From Bradyrhizobiaceae bacterium Ga0074131 (GTDB lineage Bacteria; Pseudomonadota; Alphaproteobacteria; Rhizobiales; Xanthobacteraceae), in contig LNEC01000022.1 in NCBI GenBank assembly GCA_001464035.1, forward strand, positions 1 through 64,000: DNA of 64,000 bases, read 5' to 3'. The translations under genes were made by a program, and so were the position numbers. This document shows positions 63,667 through 64,000 of this stretch, in pieces; positions within the stretch are counted from its first letter, which is position 1; the number at the start of each line of letters is the position of its first letter. A model generated the notes under the pieces. That model saw only the letters and a list, made by a program, of their open reading frames with translations, made no database searches and had not been told where the DNA came from.

Positions 63667-64000
63667 CCTCGGAATCCTGCCGAAAATCGCCTCGAGTTTT
63701 CTCTGCTGTCGGCTTGATCATGGATCGGCCGCGCCAGCGGCGGATCGCCCAGGTGGCCAGTGCGATGATCAACGCGCCGCCCGCCACCGCCAGCATCCAG
63801 TAATGCTTGCCGACTCCGGTATGGCGCGAAATCCCGGCATATTGATGCAGCGCCGATACCGCGAGCACGCCGGGCAGCACATGGGCGGCGGCCCATAGCA
63901 GGATCGCCGGGATGTTGACGGCGTAAAAGCGCGGCGGCGGCATCCCCAGCGCGCCCGCCGTGATCGGCACGAAGGCGCGGATCGGCGGTACGAAGCGCGC
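63638..64000 (-). CDS. DedA-family membrane protein, 5' end outside window
   Basis: Only the last 120 codons are in the window; the frame continues past base 64000. The visible part, FVPPIRAFVPITAGALGMPPPRFYAVNIPAILLWAAAHVLPG, is the re-entrant loop and conserved core of DedA/SNARE-associated proteins. A last helix (WMLAVAGGALIIALATWAIRRW) and a basic tail follow. These proteins flip undecaprenyl phosphate or phospholipids in the inner membrane. The 3' end overlaps the J-domain gene by 29 bases. Confidence 0.85.
   Translation of the reverse strand, partial: ARFVPPIRAFVPITAGALGMPPPRFYAVNIPAILLWAAAHVLPGVLAVSALHQYAGISRHTGVGKHYWMLAVAGGALIIALATWAIRRWRGRSMIKPTAEKTRGDFRQDSEVSSRRAPPS

Overview
The window is high-GC, gene-dense DNA from an alphaproteobacterium. 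Gene content and order suggest a Bradyrhizobium/Rhodopseudomonas-type member of the Rhizobiales: divergent phaR and phaA-phaB, gloB next to a small methyltransferase, prfA-prmC-DUF4167, ptsP next to lysC, aroK-aroB-CorC-like protein, bolA divergent from a J-domain gene, and many GTG and TTG starts. Several intergenic gaps hold palindromic repeats of the kind scattered through Bradyrhizobium genomes. I found no rRNA, tRNA, CRISPR array, transposase or prophage. The genus is an inference from gene order and remembered family similarity, not from a search.

Layout. 1-6.7 kb: a compact plus-strand operon for the protocatechuate 4,5-cleavage (lignin-monomer) pathway, galD-ligJ-ligK-[DUF1932 dehydrogenase]-ligI-ligA-ligB-ligC, entering the window from upstream. 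6.8-8.1 kb: three small exported proteins. 8.3-11.5 kb: a marR-emrA-emrB drug-efflux operon with a palindromic operator. 11.7-15.6 kb: a Fur/Zur-family regulator, a DMT exporter, a sulfurtransferase and ispG. 15.6-18.9 kb: an accessory patch with a VapC-type toxin and an unusual DUF7662-like antitoxin, a TauD-like dioxygenase and a Rieske oxygenase. 19-23.8 kb: a cation/proton antiporter, an NTF2-like protein, a fused DUF6429 protein and a secreted caspase-like protein.

23.9-29.2 kb: ispA, mtgA, rpmF, a proline-rich membrane protein and an EAL-domain protein with a degenerate GGDEF. 29.2-32.2 kb: the polyhydroxybutyrate locus, with phaR divergent from phaA and phaB. phaA is frameshifted near codon 28. 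32.3-38.3 kb: a DMT exporter, gloB, a methyltransferase, DUF4167, prmC and prfA. DUF4167 has a 15-bp tandem repeat array in its leader. 38.3-49 kb: ptsP, lysC, a PH-domain protein, ubiG, another DMT exporter, DUF1178, a nitrilase, grxC, comF, an NDUFAF5-like methyltransferase and mutT. 49-64 kb: argJ, a parvulin, secA, an L,D-transpeptidase, accA, xerD, a 48-residue membrane protein, aroK-aroB, a CorC/HlyC protein, a P-loop kinase, bolA, a J-domain protein and the end of a DedA-family gene.

How it fits together. The first operon would take protocatechuate to pyruvate and oxaloacetate. The Rieske oxygenase near 18 kb could feed aromatic acids into it, but this is only inferred. Most of the rest is core metabolism (isoprenoids, shikimate, arginine, aspartate family, fatty acids), cell envelope work and protein secretion. 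The points most worth a second look are the disrupted phaA, the DUF7662-VapC pair, the extra dehydrogenase in the lig operon, the DUF6429 fusion, the repeat array before DUF4167 and a methionine in a normally glycine-rich AccA motif.
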